Shown here: positions 35,783 to 43,164 of the stretch, one piece after another
Numbering within the stretch: the first letter of the stretch is position 1
How the letters are laid out: every line of letters begins with the position of its first letter
Source: Stieleria sedimenti
GTDB lineage: Bacteria > Planctomycetota > Planctomycetia > Pirellulales > Pirellulaceae
Assembly (NCBI RefSeq): GCF_025060895.1
Contig: NZ_JANZKV010000146.1
Span: 123,532-166,695, forward strand
Direction: 5' to 3'
DNA: 43,164 nt
Program-made: the position numbers and the translations under genes
Notes under the pieces: generated by a model
The model's database searches: none
What the model was told of the DNA's origin: nothing
The model's input: only the letters and a program-made list of their open reading frames with translations

Positions 35783-35875
35783 CACGCACCGCTGCCAAGC
35801 AACGAGCGGAACAAAATGTCAGCTGTCGCAAGTGGGATCGGTTTACAACTGATCTTTCGTACGTTGATTGATGCG

Positions 35876-37330
35876 TTACAGATCGATCGTCGTGGTTTGA
35901 CTGGCACGCTTGCGAACCTCGGCGTCCTCTTTGGCGTTGCGTCGGGTCCACCAGATCGTCGCAAGGATGGCCACCGCGATTCCGATCGCCAACGCGTATC
36001 CGATCACCCGAACCCCGCCATCCTCGTTCGTCGGCGGGGCCATGGATCGCCATTGCGAAACGACGATCAGCGGCCCGACCTGTTTGCCGCCGCCCTCGCG
36101 GGTCATGAATTCGTTCTTGTAGCTCCACAAGCGATAAAAGAAACCTTCGATCGCGACGGGGTGGCTGAGCATCGTGACGACCGCCTTCGGGTCGTTCCGC
36201 TCCGCACTGAGGAAATCGGGCAACTCGCTGGCGACCAGCGAGACCGGATAGGTGCCACTCATCCGAATCGGCTCGCCGGGATCGTCTTCGCTGCGGGCCA
36301 ACTGGATGATCGTGTTACCCAGATCGCCGCTGGCATCGACCTGGTAATAGTGGTCTTGGCCCAGTTGCGCCCGCCGCGCCGGATCGGACACGCTGATGCG
36401 TGTGATCCGGACCGTCGAAGCGTTCATCCGGATCCACTGTCCGTGATAATCCTGAGGGCTTTGCAACAACTCCACCGGTTTCACTTTCAGGGGAGTCAGG
36501 GCGACGTTCGGATCAAAGGGTTCGGTGCTCAGGTTTTTGGCGGCCGCGAGCATCGAGTAAAACGCGTCTCCGTCGGCCGCTTCGAGCGATCGGCGATTCC
36601 TGGACGCCGCTTCGGCGATGCGGCTCAAGTCGACGCCCTGACGGGCCAACAGTTTCCATCCGACGTTTTCAGCCATCGCGGGGAACCACGCCACGCGTCC
36701 GGCCGCAAAGACTTGTTCGGCACTCGAAGCATCGATCACAACCGCGTTCGCTTTGACCCGGTCGCCTGCCGAAACCTTGCCGACCAACGATGGCGCAAAA
36801 ACCGCAATCGAATCTTCGGAATCCGGCAGCGTCAGGACCAACTCTTGAAACGTTTCCAACTCCAAGAACTCGATCAACGATTCGGGGACGTTGTATTGGC
36901 GAATTGCGGCGATCGTGCCTTCGACCTCGACCGAGTCGCCGGTCGTCAGGCGTGCCGCGATGGCGGCGTCGGTGAGCGAACCGACCGATCGCGACTCCAA
37001 CGCGTTCTCATCGGCTTTGCGCAATCGAAACAACAGTCGCGACATTTCACCGGCCACGTCGGAATCGCTGACCGGATAACAGCCTTCGATCCGCCGGGCA
37101 TCAAAACCGCTGAGCAGATCGATGGCGGATTGTGCTGACGCCCGCCCGCTGAAGCACAACGCCGAAAAAACGAACATCAAGTAAACAGCAGAACTCGCCA
37201 CCAGTGGCACCGTCCGACGGGGCTGCTGGTTCGGCAATCGTTGCTGTCCAGCCTTGAGGCGATTCCCGGTCGCTGCATCGCAGCGACCGTTGGCGGCTAA
37301 AGCCTGCACACCAACACTAACGAATCTCAT
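35876..37330 (-). CDS. Membrane-anchored protein of unknown function (paralog 2)
   Basis: 484-residue protein, not recognised. The N-terminus includes a hydrophobic segment (about 41-60, VPLVASSAVYLMFVFSALCF), then SGRASAQ, a likely signal peptide end. Near the C-terminus a second segment (VRVIGYALAIGIAVAILATIWW) is followed by a charged tail, so the bulk is extracytoplasmic. Several strand-rich modules occur, including 'GDSVEVEGTIAAI', 'GDRVKANAVVID' and 'LLQSPQDYHGQWIRMNA', of OB-fold appearance. The last matches 'LLQQPEVYRGQTVRLVG' in the upstream gene, so the two are paralogs. ATG at 37330 overlaps the upstream stop (ATGA). Residues 3-31 are encoded by palindromic repeat B. Confidence 0.7.
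   Translation of the reverse strand: MRFVSVGVQALAANGRCDAATGNRLKAGQQRLPNQQPRRTVPLVASSAVYLMFVFSALCFSGRASAQSAIDLLSGFDARRIEGCYPVSDSDVAGEMSRLLFRLRKADENALESRSVGSLTDAAIAARLTTGDSVEVEGTIAAIRQYNVPESLIEFLELETFQELVLTLPDSEDSIAVFAPSLVGKVSAGDRVKANAVVIDASSAEQVFAAGRVAWFPAMAENVGWKLLARQGVDLSRIAEAASRNRRSLEAADGDAFYSMLAAAKNLSTEPFDPNVALTPLKVKPVELLQSPQDYHGQWIRMNASTVRITRISVSDPARRAQLGQDHYYQVDASGDLGNTIIQLARSEDDPGEPIRMSGTYPVSLVASELPDFLSAERNDPKAVVTMLSHPVAIEGFFYRLWSYKNEFMTREGGGKQVGPLIVVSQWRSMAPPTNEDGGVRVIGYALAIGIAVAILATIWWTRRNAKEDAEVRKRASQTTTIDL
37240..37322 (+). repeat. Dispersed palindromic repeat B, full copy inside a coding region
   Basis: An element with imperfect inverted outer arms (37240-37261 and 37292-37314) and a perfect inner 10-bp hairpin CGGTCGCTGC-ATC-GCAGCGACCG (37267-37289). 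The first 47 bases match 4919-4965 (minus strand) at 40 positions, and its other end matches the last bases of the window (43149-43164). It lies within the 5' part of the minus-strand gene 35876-37330. Confidence 0.75.
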
Positions 37331-38811
37331 GATGGCGGTCCTTGCTTTTCGGAGTCGTGGTCGGTGAGAGCGACGAGGTCGAGTTTGACATCGTCGCCTG
37401 CTTGTTGTCGTAAGTTTCGAGTTCGCTTGGCATCCAAGGCGCTGCGGTACATCAGCCATCCGGCCAGCGCGATGCCGGCGAGAACCGCGAATAAAATTCC
37501 CGTGATCCCCGCGACGTGATCGGCATCCGCATCCGGGCCGCCGTCAGCGTTCTTCGCCGCTTGCCCATCCGTCGTCGTTGCGACACCCTTGGCTCCGACG
37601 AGACGACCGATCACCACCGGCGCCAAGTCGGCGCCGATCGATGAACGATAGGGCAGCCGTTTGATGAACCGACCGACCGCGGCGATCTGCCCGTCCGGGT
37701 TGGCGGGATGGGAGGCTCGGTCCCATGATCCGTCCGAGGTCAAACAGTCCGCGATGGTCTTGGGCAGTTGTCGGGTCATCAGGATCGTCGGGCGAATGCC
37801 GCCGTCGGCAGGTATGATCCACAGTTTCCAATAACTTTCGACGGCGACACGATTGGTTTGAGCGGTTTTCTTTTCGGCCAGTTGCAGCCGACCGACCAGT
37901 CGAACCGTCTGCCCGCGATAGACCTCGGGTTGTTGCAGCAGCGGCAACGTGCCCGTCGTGACGCCTTGATCGGCGGCAAGCTGGTCCGCGCGAGCCAGCC
38001 CCAAGTAAAACGCATCGCTGTCGGCGCTGGTCCAAAACGTTCCGTCGTTGACACGCTGGAATGCCGCGGTCTCGAGCGCATCGAGCAGCGGCGAAGCCCA
38101 GGGCGAAATCTGGTTCCATGATCCCGAGGCACATCCGCCGCTGGCGGCGCACGCGCGCAGTGTCTGCAACCCCGCCAGGACTTCAACGTTCGAATCACCG
38201 ACGGTTGCATCACTGCCCGGTGCATCACTGCCCGGTGGTGACTGAGCCATCAACTGTTCGGCCGACGCATCGAGTTGTTCGACCGACAATCCGACCCACT
38301 CCACTGGTTTTCGATCGTCAACCGATTGCGTGCCGACCGATTGCGTGCCGACCGATTGCAACTGGATCAACGATTGAATCCAGGCCCGTTGCAACGGCAG
38401 TTCCATCGCGTCGACCCACCGCGGGGCGGCGTCCCAAGTGGCGGCAAGTGACGTCGCCGCGGCGGATGGGGGCGAGGCAACGCGAGCCGAACGAGTGGCT
38501 GGTCGATTGGCTGGTCGATTCGCAGGGGCATCACTCGATGCATCGACCTGCTCGGCCAAGGCCAACGCGGGCGTGGTTGCCGGTTCGATTTCGACCCAGG
38601 TTTCTTCAGGGGCGTCAAAAAAGGTCTGGTAAAGTCCCGGCCGGCGGGCCTCACGCATCACCACGATCACCAACAGCAATACCACGCCCAGCCGAATCAG
38701 GCGGCGTCGGCTGTCTGCCGCGCCGGGCACCGACGTCCGCTTTTTCGCATTTTTCTCCCCTCGCCTGGGGCGATAAAGGCTGGAATCGTTAAATTGCGAT
38801 GGGATTCGCAT
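37327..38811 (-). CDS. Membrane-anchored protein of unknown function (paralog 1)
   Basis: 494-residue protein, not recognised. A basic N-terminus (RPRRGEKNAKKR, RRRLIRLG) precedes a membrane segment (LGVVLLLVIVVM). A low-complexity linker with short repeats (PANRPANRPATRS, QSVGTQSVGTQSV, PPGSDAPGSDA) follows. A folded part contains 'DAFYLGLARADQLAADQG' and 'LLQQPEVYRGQTVRLVGRLQ', shared with the downstream paralog. A second membrane segment (ITGILFAVLAGIALAGWLMY) lies near the C-terminus, with a charged tail. Both ends are likely cytoplasmic. It is divergent from the helical-repeat gene at 38917 and coupled by ATGA to the downstream paralog. Confidence 0.7.
   Translation of the reverse strand: MRIPSQFNDSSLYRPRRGEKNAKKRTSVPGAADSRRRLIRLGVVLLLVIVVMREARRPGLYQTFFDAPEETWVEIEPATTPALALAEQVDASSDAPANRPANRPATRSARVASPPSAAATSLAATWDAAPRWVDAMELPLQRAWIQSLIQLQSVGTQSVGTQSVDDRKPVEWVGLSVEQLDASAEQLMAQSPPGSDAPGSDATVGDSNVEVLAGLQTLRACAASGGCASGSWNQISPWASPLLDALETAAFQRVNDGTFWTSADSDAFYLGLARADQLAADQGVTTGTLPLLQQPEVYRGQTVRLVGRLQLAEKKTAQTNRVAVESYWKLWIIPADGGIRPTILMTRQLPKTIADCLTSDGSWDRASHPANPDGQIAAVGRFIKRLPYRSSIGADLAPVVIGRLVGAKGVATTTDGQAAKNADGGPDADADHVAGITGILFAVLAGIALAGWLMYRSALDAKRTRNLRQQAGDDVKLDLVALTDHDSEKQGPPS
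38206..38235. repeat. In-frame 15-base tandem repeat (x2)
   Basis: TGCATCACTGCCCGG is repeated exactly at 38206-38220 and 38221-38235, inside the linker of the gene at 37327-38811. It encodes the GSDAP/PGSDA repeat. Confidence 0.85.
38321..38359. repeat. In-frame 15-base tandem repeat (x2.6)
   Basis: ACCGATTGCGTGCCG at 38321-38335 and 38336-38350, followed by a partial copy at 38351-38359. It encodes SVGTQ repeats in the same protein. Confidence 0.85.
38496..38519. repeat. In-frame 12-base tandem repeat (x2)
   Basis: TGGCTGGTCGAT is repeated exactly at 38496-38507 and 38508-38519. It encodes the PANR repeats of the same protein. Confidence 0.85.
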
Positions 38812-38916
38812 GACTCGTCGGACCGAAGGGGGGCGTGCGCTTGAATGACTGCAGGGACGACTTTACGCTAGATTAACCTCTTTCTTCAATCTGATCACTT
38901 TTCGACGAATCGCGGT

Positions 38917-41900
38917 ATGACGAATCTCATGCGCCACAGGCGGCCGAAGTCGTGTTTCCATGGGCCATCGGATCCAGTTCGCCGCCTCTTGGCCATGGCC
39001 TCTTGCGTGCTGTTTGCGTCGGCGGTGTCGCAAGACGTCCGTGCCGAGGGTGAACCGGCCGAAGCCTTCGTCAAGCAACTTCGCAACGCCGGCTACTTTG
39101 ATACCGCGATCAGCTATCTGGATCGAGCGGGAAAGATGCCGGGGGTTGATCCCTCATTCGTCGCCGCGATCCCGCTCGAGAGAGCGCAGACTTACATCGA
39201 GACGGCACTCAACTCGCGCAACCCCGACGACCGGGACAAGGCGTTCGCCGATGCCGAAGCTTCGCTGCAGGAGTTTCTGGGGCGCGAAAGCCACCCGCGT
39301 CAAAGCGAAGCGCGGCTGCAGTTGGGCAAGCTGCAAATGATTCGGGCGGCACAATTGCTGGCCGGCGAACCCGTCGAAACCGAAAAGCAGCAAGCCCGCC
39401 AATCGTATTTGGCGGCCGCGAAAACGTTCGACGGCATTGTCAGTGACCTGAGGGGAAAACTGGAGTCGATGCGGGGCCAGAAAATCGATCCCGAGAAGGA
39501 CCCCGACGCGGCCGCGCTCCGCGATCAATACCGATTCGAATTCCTGCAATCCCAGCTCAACGCCGCTGATGCCATCAAGCTCGCCGCAAAGACATTTGCC
39601 GATCCCGCCAAAGAAGGCAAGACGCAACTCGAAGACGCCGTCAAACGCTTTGAGGAACTCAACCAGAAGTATGCCAGCTACTCCCCCGGCGCGATCGCGC
39701 TGTCCCATCTCGGCGATCTGAACGAATTGCTCGGCAAGTCCGATGTGGCGTTGGACAATTATTTGCGGATGCTCGAAGAACCTGCCGTCGACCAACTCCG
39801 CGAAGCCAAGTTCATGTCCGCCGCCGGCGTGATTCGGCTCAAGCTGGCCGCCGACCCGCCGGCGTACCAAGAAGCGATCGACCGCACCGCAAACTGGGTC
39901 AAGGAGATTCGCCCGAACGAGGAGTCCCTGCCGGTGGTGCAGGAATTTCGCATCCAATTGGCCAAGGCCTATCTCGCCAAGGCGGCCGACGACAGTTTGA
40001 AGAAGGGTGAAATCGGCCGCGCCAAATCCGAAGGCCGCGATCTGCTGCGCGCCGCCAGCAAGGTCCCCGGCCCGCACGTCGAACAGGCCAAAGCGATGTT
40101 GGCCGACTTGGGGATCGAGCAGGAAGCCGAGGCGCTGCCCACCGCCGAGCCCCCCTCCAGTTTTGACGACGCGATGGAAAAGGCGACGCAGGTCTTGAAT
40201 GTGACCAGCGATTTGGAAGACGCGCTCAAGGTCATCCAAGCCCAGGAGCAAACGCCTGAACTGAAGCAACAGATCGAAGACATTCAAAAGCAGATCGACG
40301 AATCGTATCGAATCGGCGTCCAAGTCTTGCGCGGTGGTTTGGCGTTGGCGACGCCGGAAACCAACATCGAATCGCTCAACCAGGCTCGCCAGATCTTGGC
40401 ATACTTCCTGTACCAGTCCAAGCGGCTCCGTGAGACCGTTGTGGTCGGTAACTTTTTGGCGCGCCATGCCCCCGGCACCGACCTGGGACTCAAGGGGGGC
40501 TTGATGGCGCTGACCAGCATGCAGTTGCTGTTGGCCGAAGTCCCCGATGATGCCAACGAAGGATTGATCCTTCAGCTGGAATCACTCGGAAAGTTCTTGG
40601 CCAAAACCTGGCCGGATGATCCCAATGCCGCCGCCGCCCAAGGATTGCAGATCCGATTGTTGCTCAAGAAAGACGACTTCGACGGCGCCCAGCAGCTGAT
40701 CGACGACATGGCCGCCGGCAGTGAACGGGCTTCCTTTAAACGTTTGCTGGGCCAACTGTTGTGGAACCAATCGATCGTTGCGAGGACTCAAGAGAACGAT
40801 GACGCCAAGTCCGAAATGTTGATGGACCGCGCCAAACGCAATCTGCAATCCGGGTTGGACGAGATCGAAGGCAATCTGATTGAAGTCGAGGGCATGCAAG
40901 CCGCCACCGTGCTGGCCAAGATCCATCTGATGCAACAGGACAGCGCCGCCGCCCTCCAGGTCCTTGATCATCCGAAGTATGGTCCGCTGGAATGGATCAC
41001 CAAACTCGGCAAGCAGTCGGAAGCCTTTGCCGGTGAGTTGTACAGCACCGAACTGAAAGCCCTGGTCGGCCAAATGTTGGCCTCCGACACACCGGACACC
41101 TATCTGGACCGGATGACCGCCACGATGGAAAAACTCCGCAAGGCGTACCAGGGAGAGGAGTCGCAAACCAGACTGACGCAGACCTACATGCGTTTGGCCA
41201 ATGATCTGAAAGAACAACTCGACACCGCCACGCCGGCCCGAAAGGTCAAGTTGATCGAAGCGTTCCGCGTGATGCTGCAACGCATCTCCGACGCGACCAA
41301 CGACAACGCGACCCTGCGGTGGGTCGGCCAGACGCTGATGTCGATGGGCGAAGCATCGATGGAGCAAGGACAGGTCAAGGCGACCGGCCAAGCCGCAGAC
41401 TTGTTGGCGCAAGCCGTCGAGACCTTCAAATCGCTGCCCGATCAAGACAATCCGACGACCGCCTATCTGTTGGGACTCTCTCAGCGGTTGCTGGGCGAGT
41501 ACAAGGACTCGATCGACACGTTTGACAAATTGTTGCAACAAAAACCGCTGATGTTGGAAGCCCAGGTCGAAGCCGCCCAGGCCTACGAATCCTGGGCCGG
41601 CACCCTGCCGCCCAACATCGCCTACAAAGCCTACCGGGCCGCATTAGAAGGCGCTCGGCCGGGCAAGGACAAGAAAAACGTCATCTGGGGTTGGGCGGAA
41701 ATCAGCAGCAAAACCAGCAAGATGATCAATCGCAATGAGAACTTTAAGGAGAAATTTTTTGAGTCTCGCTACCACGTCGCCCTCTGCTTGTACCTGATGG
41801 GAAAAGCCGGCAAGCGAGACGATGACATCAAGAAAGCGATCAAGGTGATTCGAGAGGCGGCCACGTTGTTCCCTGACCTTGGCGGCCCCAAACGACGTGC

Positions 41901-41988
41901 CGAATACGACGCACTGATGAAGGAGGCCCAGCGTTCGGTCGGCCAAAATCCGGTCGGGATCGCCAAGCCACAACCCAATGGAAACTAA
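38917..41988 (+). CDS. Large exported helical-repeat (TPR-like) protein
   Basis: 1023-residue protein. A basic N-terminus (RHRRPKSC) and hydrophobic stretch (LLAMASCVLFASAVSQDVRAEG) form a signal peptide. The rest is almost wholly alpha-helical, with TPR-like helix pairs: 'AFVKQLRNAGYFDTAISYLDRAG', 'GKSDVALDNYLRMLEEP', 'LLGEYKDSIDTFDKLLQQKP', 'MLEAQVEAAQAYESWAGTLP'. No enzyme motif is visible. ATG at 38917 is used; an internal ATG at 38998 at MASCVLF is an alternative. Its stop overlaps the frame of the next gene. The pair resembles TPR proteins found before TolQ/ExbB-type gene sets in related genomes (inference from memory), which cannot be checked here. Confidence 0.8.
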   Translation: MTNLMRHRRPKSCFHGPSDPVRRLLAMASCVLFASAVSQDVRAEGEPAEAFVKQLRNAGYFDTAISYLDRAGKMPGVDPSFVAAIPLERAQTYIETALNSRNPDDRDKAFADAEASLQEFLGRESHPRQSEARLQLGKLQMIRAAQLLAGEPVETEKQQARQSYLAAAKTFDGIVSDLRGKLESMRGQKIDPEKDPDAAALRDQYRFEFLQSQLNAADAIKLAAKTFADPAKEGKTQLEDAVKRFEELNQKYASYSPGAIALSHLGDLNELLGKSDVALDNYLRMLEEPAVDQLREAKFMSAAGVIRLKLAADPPAYQEAIDRTANWVKEIRPNEESLPVVQEFRIQLAKAYLAKAADDSLKKGEIGRAKSEGRDLLRAASKVPGPHVEQAKAMLADLGIEQEAEALPTAEPPSSFDDAMEKATQVLNVTSDLEDALKVIQAQEQTPELKQQIEDIQKQIDESYRIGVQVLRGGLALATPETNIESLNQARQILAYFLYQSKRLRETVVVGNFLARHAPGTDLGLKGGLMALTSMQLLLAEVPDDANEGLILQLESLGKFLAKTWPDDPNAAAAQGLQIRLLLKKDDFDGAQQLIDDMAAGSERASFKRLLGQLLWNQSIVARTQENDDAKSEMLMDRAKRNLQSGLDEIEGNLIEVEGMQAATVLAKIHLMQQDSAAALQVLDHPKYGPLEWITKLGKQSEAFAGELYSTELKALVGQMLASDTPDTYLDRMTATMEKLRKAYQGEESQTRLTQTYMRLANDLKEQLDTATPARKVKLIEAFRVMLQRISDATNDNATLRWVGQTLMSMGEASMEQGQVKATGQAADLLAQAVETFKSLPDQDNPTTAYLLGLSQRLLGEYKDSIDTFDKLLQQKPLMLEAQVEAAQAYESWAGTLPPNIAYKAYRAALEGARPGKDKKNVIWGWAEISSKTSKMINRNENFKEKFFESRYHVALCLYLMGKAGKRDDDIKKAIKVIREAATLFPDLGGPKRRAEYDALMKEAQRSVGQNPVGIAKPQPNGN

Positions 41989-42052
41989 TCTTCAACGCCG
42001 ACCGCTACCACAACCACCCGTTCAACCTTTGCGTCCCACGATAACACGATTC

Positions 42053-43093
42053 ATGACCCACCCTCGCCTACTCTGCCTTTCAGCTATTGCCGCCGTGTTC
42101 AGCTTCGGTCTCATGATCGAGGATGCCCAGGCTCAACTCGATCGCGTCTACACCTATGACTCCGGGACCGCGTCCAGCGGTACCATCACGACGGTGACCA
42201 AGAACGGCATCCAGTTGAAGGTCGGATCGAGCACGAAAAACTTTACCGAAGACGAGATTCGCAAAGTCGCTTTTCAAGGCGATCCGCCTCCGTTGGCACG
42301 CGCCCGTGAATTTGCCATCGACGGGCAATACGAACAGGCGCTCGACGAATTGAAGGCGCTCGATTTCAACACGATCTCGCGAGAATTGATCAAAGTTGAC
42401 GCCGCGTATTATCGGTTCCTCTCGCGCGCCAAGTTGGCGTTGGCCGGACAAGGCGATCGCAAAGCCGCGACCGCAGAAGGACTCAGTTTCGCCGGCAGCA
42501 ATCGTGATTCGTATCACTTTTATTCGGTCGCAAAACTGCTGGGCGATCTCGCGCTGGCGCAAAAACAACACGCCAAGGCACTGCAGTTCTATGGCGCCTT
42601 GGCCCAAGCACCGTCGACGGAATCGAAAATCCAATCGCGTTACCTGATCGGCCTCACGCTGTTGGAGCAAGACGACATTCCGGGAGCGGAGAAAGCGTTT
42701 TCGGACGTCGCATCGGTTGAAGTCAATTCGACCAGCGCGTTGCGATTGAAAACACTCGCCAAGGCGGGGCAAGCCGTCGCGCTGGCCAAAGGCGGCAAAG
42801 CCAAAGAAGGGCTGGAGTTGGCCGACACGTTGATCACCGAACTCAATCCCACCGACATCGAAATGTCCGCCAAAATCTACAACGCCCAAGGCGCCAGCTA
42901 CGAAGCCGCCGGCGATATCGAAGGTGCCATCCTGGCCTATCTGCACACGCATCTGATGTTCTCCGGCCAGCCCGACGCTCACGCCACCGCGCTCAGCCGA
43001 CTGGTCGAATTGTGGCCCAAAGTCGGCCGAACCGAACGCGCCGCCGAAGCCCGCCAAGAACTGCAAACCCGCTATCCCGGCTTCGTCAATTGA
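42053..43093 (+). CDS. Exported TPR protein
   Basis: 346-residue protein. A signal peptide (LLCLSAIAAVFSFGLMIEDAQAQ) is followed by a small strand-rich N-terminal part (SSGTITTVTKNGIQLKV). Then come TPR-like helices: 'AREFAIDGQYEQALDELKALD', 'LLGDLALAQKQHAKALQFYGALAQ', 'LLEQDDIPGAEKAFSDVA', 'GASYEAAGDIEGAILAYLHTHLMF'. ATG at 42053 is chosen because the signal starts there. An in-frame ATG at 41978 overlaps the previous gene by 11 bases and would add 25 non-signal residues. It is likely co-transcribed with the 1023-residue protein. Partner unknown. Confidence 0.8.
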   Translation: MTHPRLLCLSAIAAVFSFGLMIEDAQAQLDRVYTYDSGTASSGTITTVTKNGIQLKVGSSTKNFTEDEIRKVAFQGDPPPLARAREFAIDGQYEQALDELKALDFNTISRELIKVDAAYYRFLSRAKLALAGQGDRKAATAEGLSFAGSNRDSYHFYSVAKLLGDLALAQKQHAKALQFYGALAQAPSTESKIQSRYLIGLTLLEQDDIPGAEKAFSDVASVEVNSTSALRLKTLAKAGQAVALAKGGKAKEGLELADTLITELNPTDIEMSAKIYNAQGASYEAAGDIEGAILAYLHTHLMFSGQPDAHATALSRLVELWPKVGRTERAAEARQELQTRYPGFVN

Positions 43094-43097
43094 TCTC

Positions 43098-43122
43098 GTG
43101 GGCTAGGCTTCCAACCTGCCGA
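43098..43122 (+). repeat. Single arm related to repeat A
   Basis: GTGGGCTAGGCTTCCAACCT and the following GCCGA resemble one arm of the inverted repeat at 5551-5611. It lies five bases after the last gene. Confidence 0.5.
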
Positions 43123-43148
43123 CGGTGACGCGGAAAAGGGATCAGGCA

Positions 43149-43164
43149 TAAGTGTTGGTGTGCA
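43149..43164 (+). repeat. Start of a third copy of repeat B, cut by the window end
   Basis: AAGTGTTGGTGTGCA matches one outer end of the element at 37240-37322 (reverse orientation) except for one base. The window ends inside it. Confidence 0.55.

Noticed and set aside
35816-37138. Long plus-strand open frame opposite the paralog 2 gene
   Set aside because: Its translation is arginine/aspartate-rich without domain pattern. The minus-strand frame has signal, membrane and paralog evidence.

Overview
The window is chromosomal DNA of a planctomycete, most likely a member of the Pirellulaceae close to Rhodopirellula. This is an inference from several traits seen together: large exported PQQ-like beta-propeller and TPR proteins, an ECF sigma factor next to a Ser/Thr-kinase/WD40 locus, a long ribosomal operon without rpmD, weak or absent Shine-Dalgarno sequences, and many short GC-rich palindromic repeats between genes. 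No rRNA, CRISPR array, phage or transposase gene is visible.

Layout. (1) 164-4768 (minus): a 1534-residue exported beta-propeller/TPR protein. (2) 4967-17147 (minus): a combined S10-spc ribosomal operon in the order rpsJ, rplC, rplD, rplW, rplB, rpsS, rplV, rpsC, rplP, rpmC, rpsQ, rplN, rplX, rplE, rpsN, rpsH, rplF, rplR, rpsE, rplO, secY, adk. A good sigma-70 type promoter lies upstream (17249-17277). tuf, rpmD, map, infA, rpmJ, rpsM and rpsK are absent. (3) 17506-18353: a small divergent membrane protein, about 540 bases of palindromic and tandem repeats without genes, and a tRNA-Gly(GCC) with its own promoter and terminator. (4) 18629-23227 (plus): trigger factor, an FHA-GAF-PP2C phosphatase, acylphosphatase and ThiL. 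(5) 23334-26504 (minus): an apparent operon of a fused threonylcarbamoyl-AMP synthase/arginine-phosphatase-like protein, RpiB, the DNA polymerase III delta-prime subunit, and a possible DUF3750 protein. (6) 26694-28811: an NHL-repeat lipoprotein convergent with malate dehydrogenase. (7) 29155-32474: an exported PQQ-like quinoprotein and an exported protein with three related domains. (8) 32613-35782: an ECF sigma factor followed by a broken anti-sigma-zinc-finger/kinase/WD40 gene. (9) 35876-38811 (minus): two translationally coupled paralogous membrane-anchored proteins of unknown function. (10) 38917-43093 (plus): two exported helical-repeat proteins.

How the genes relate. Regions 2 and 4 are translation, secretion and folding housekeeping. 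Region 5 keeps the gene neighbourhood of Bacillus subtilis ywlC-ywlE-ywlF, but the first two are fused into one polypeptide whose phosphatase loop carries the threonine linked to phosphoarginine specificity. Region 8 looks like a planctomycete sigma-factor/kinase signalling pair that has lost most of its kinase domain through an internal deletion with a frameshift. Dispersed palindromic repeats occur between secY and adk, downstream of adk, near the last gene, and inside the 5' end of one coding sequence.
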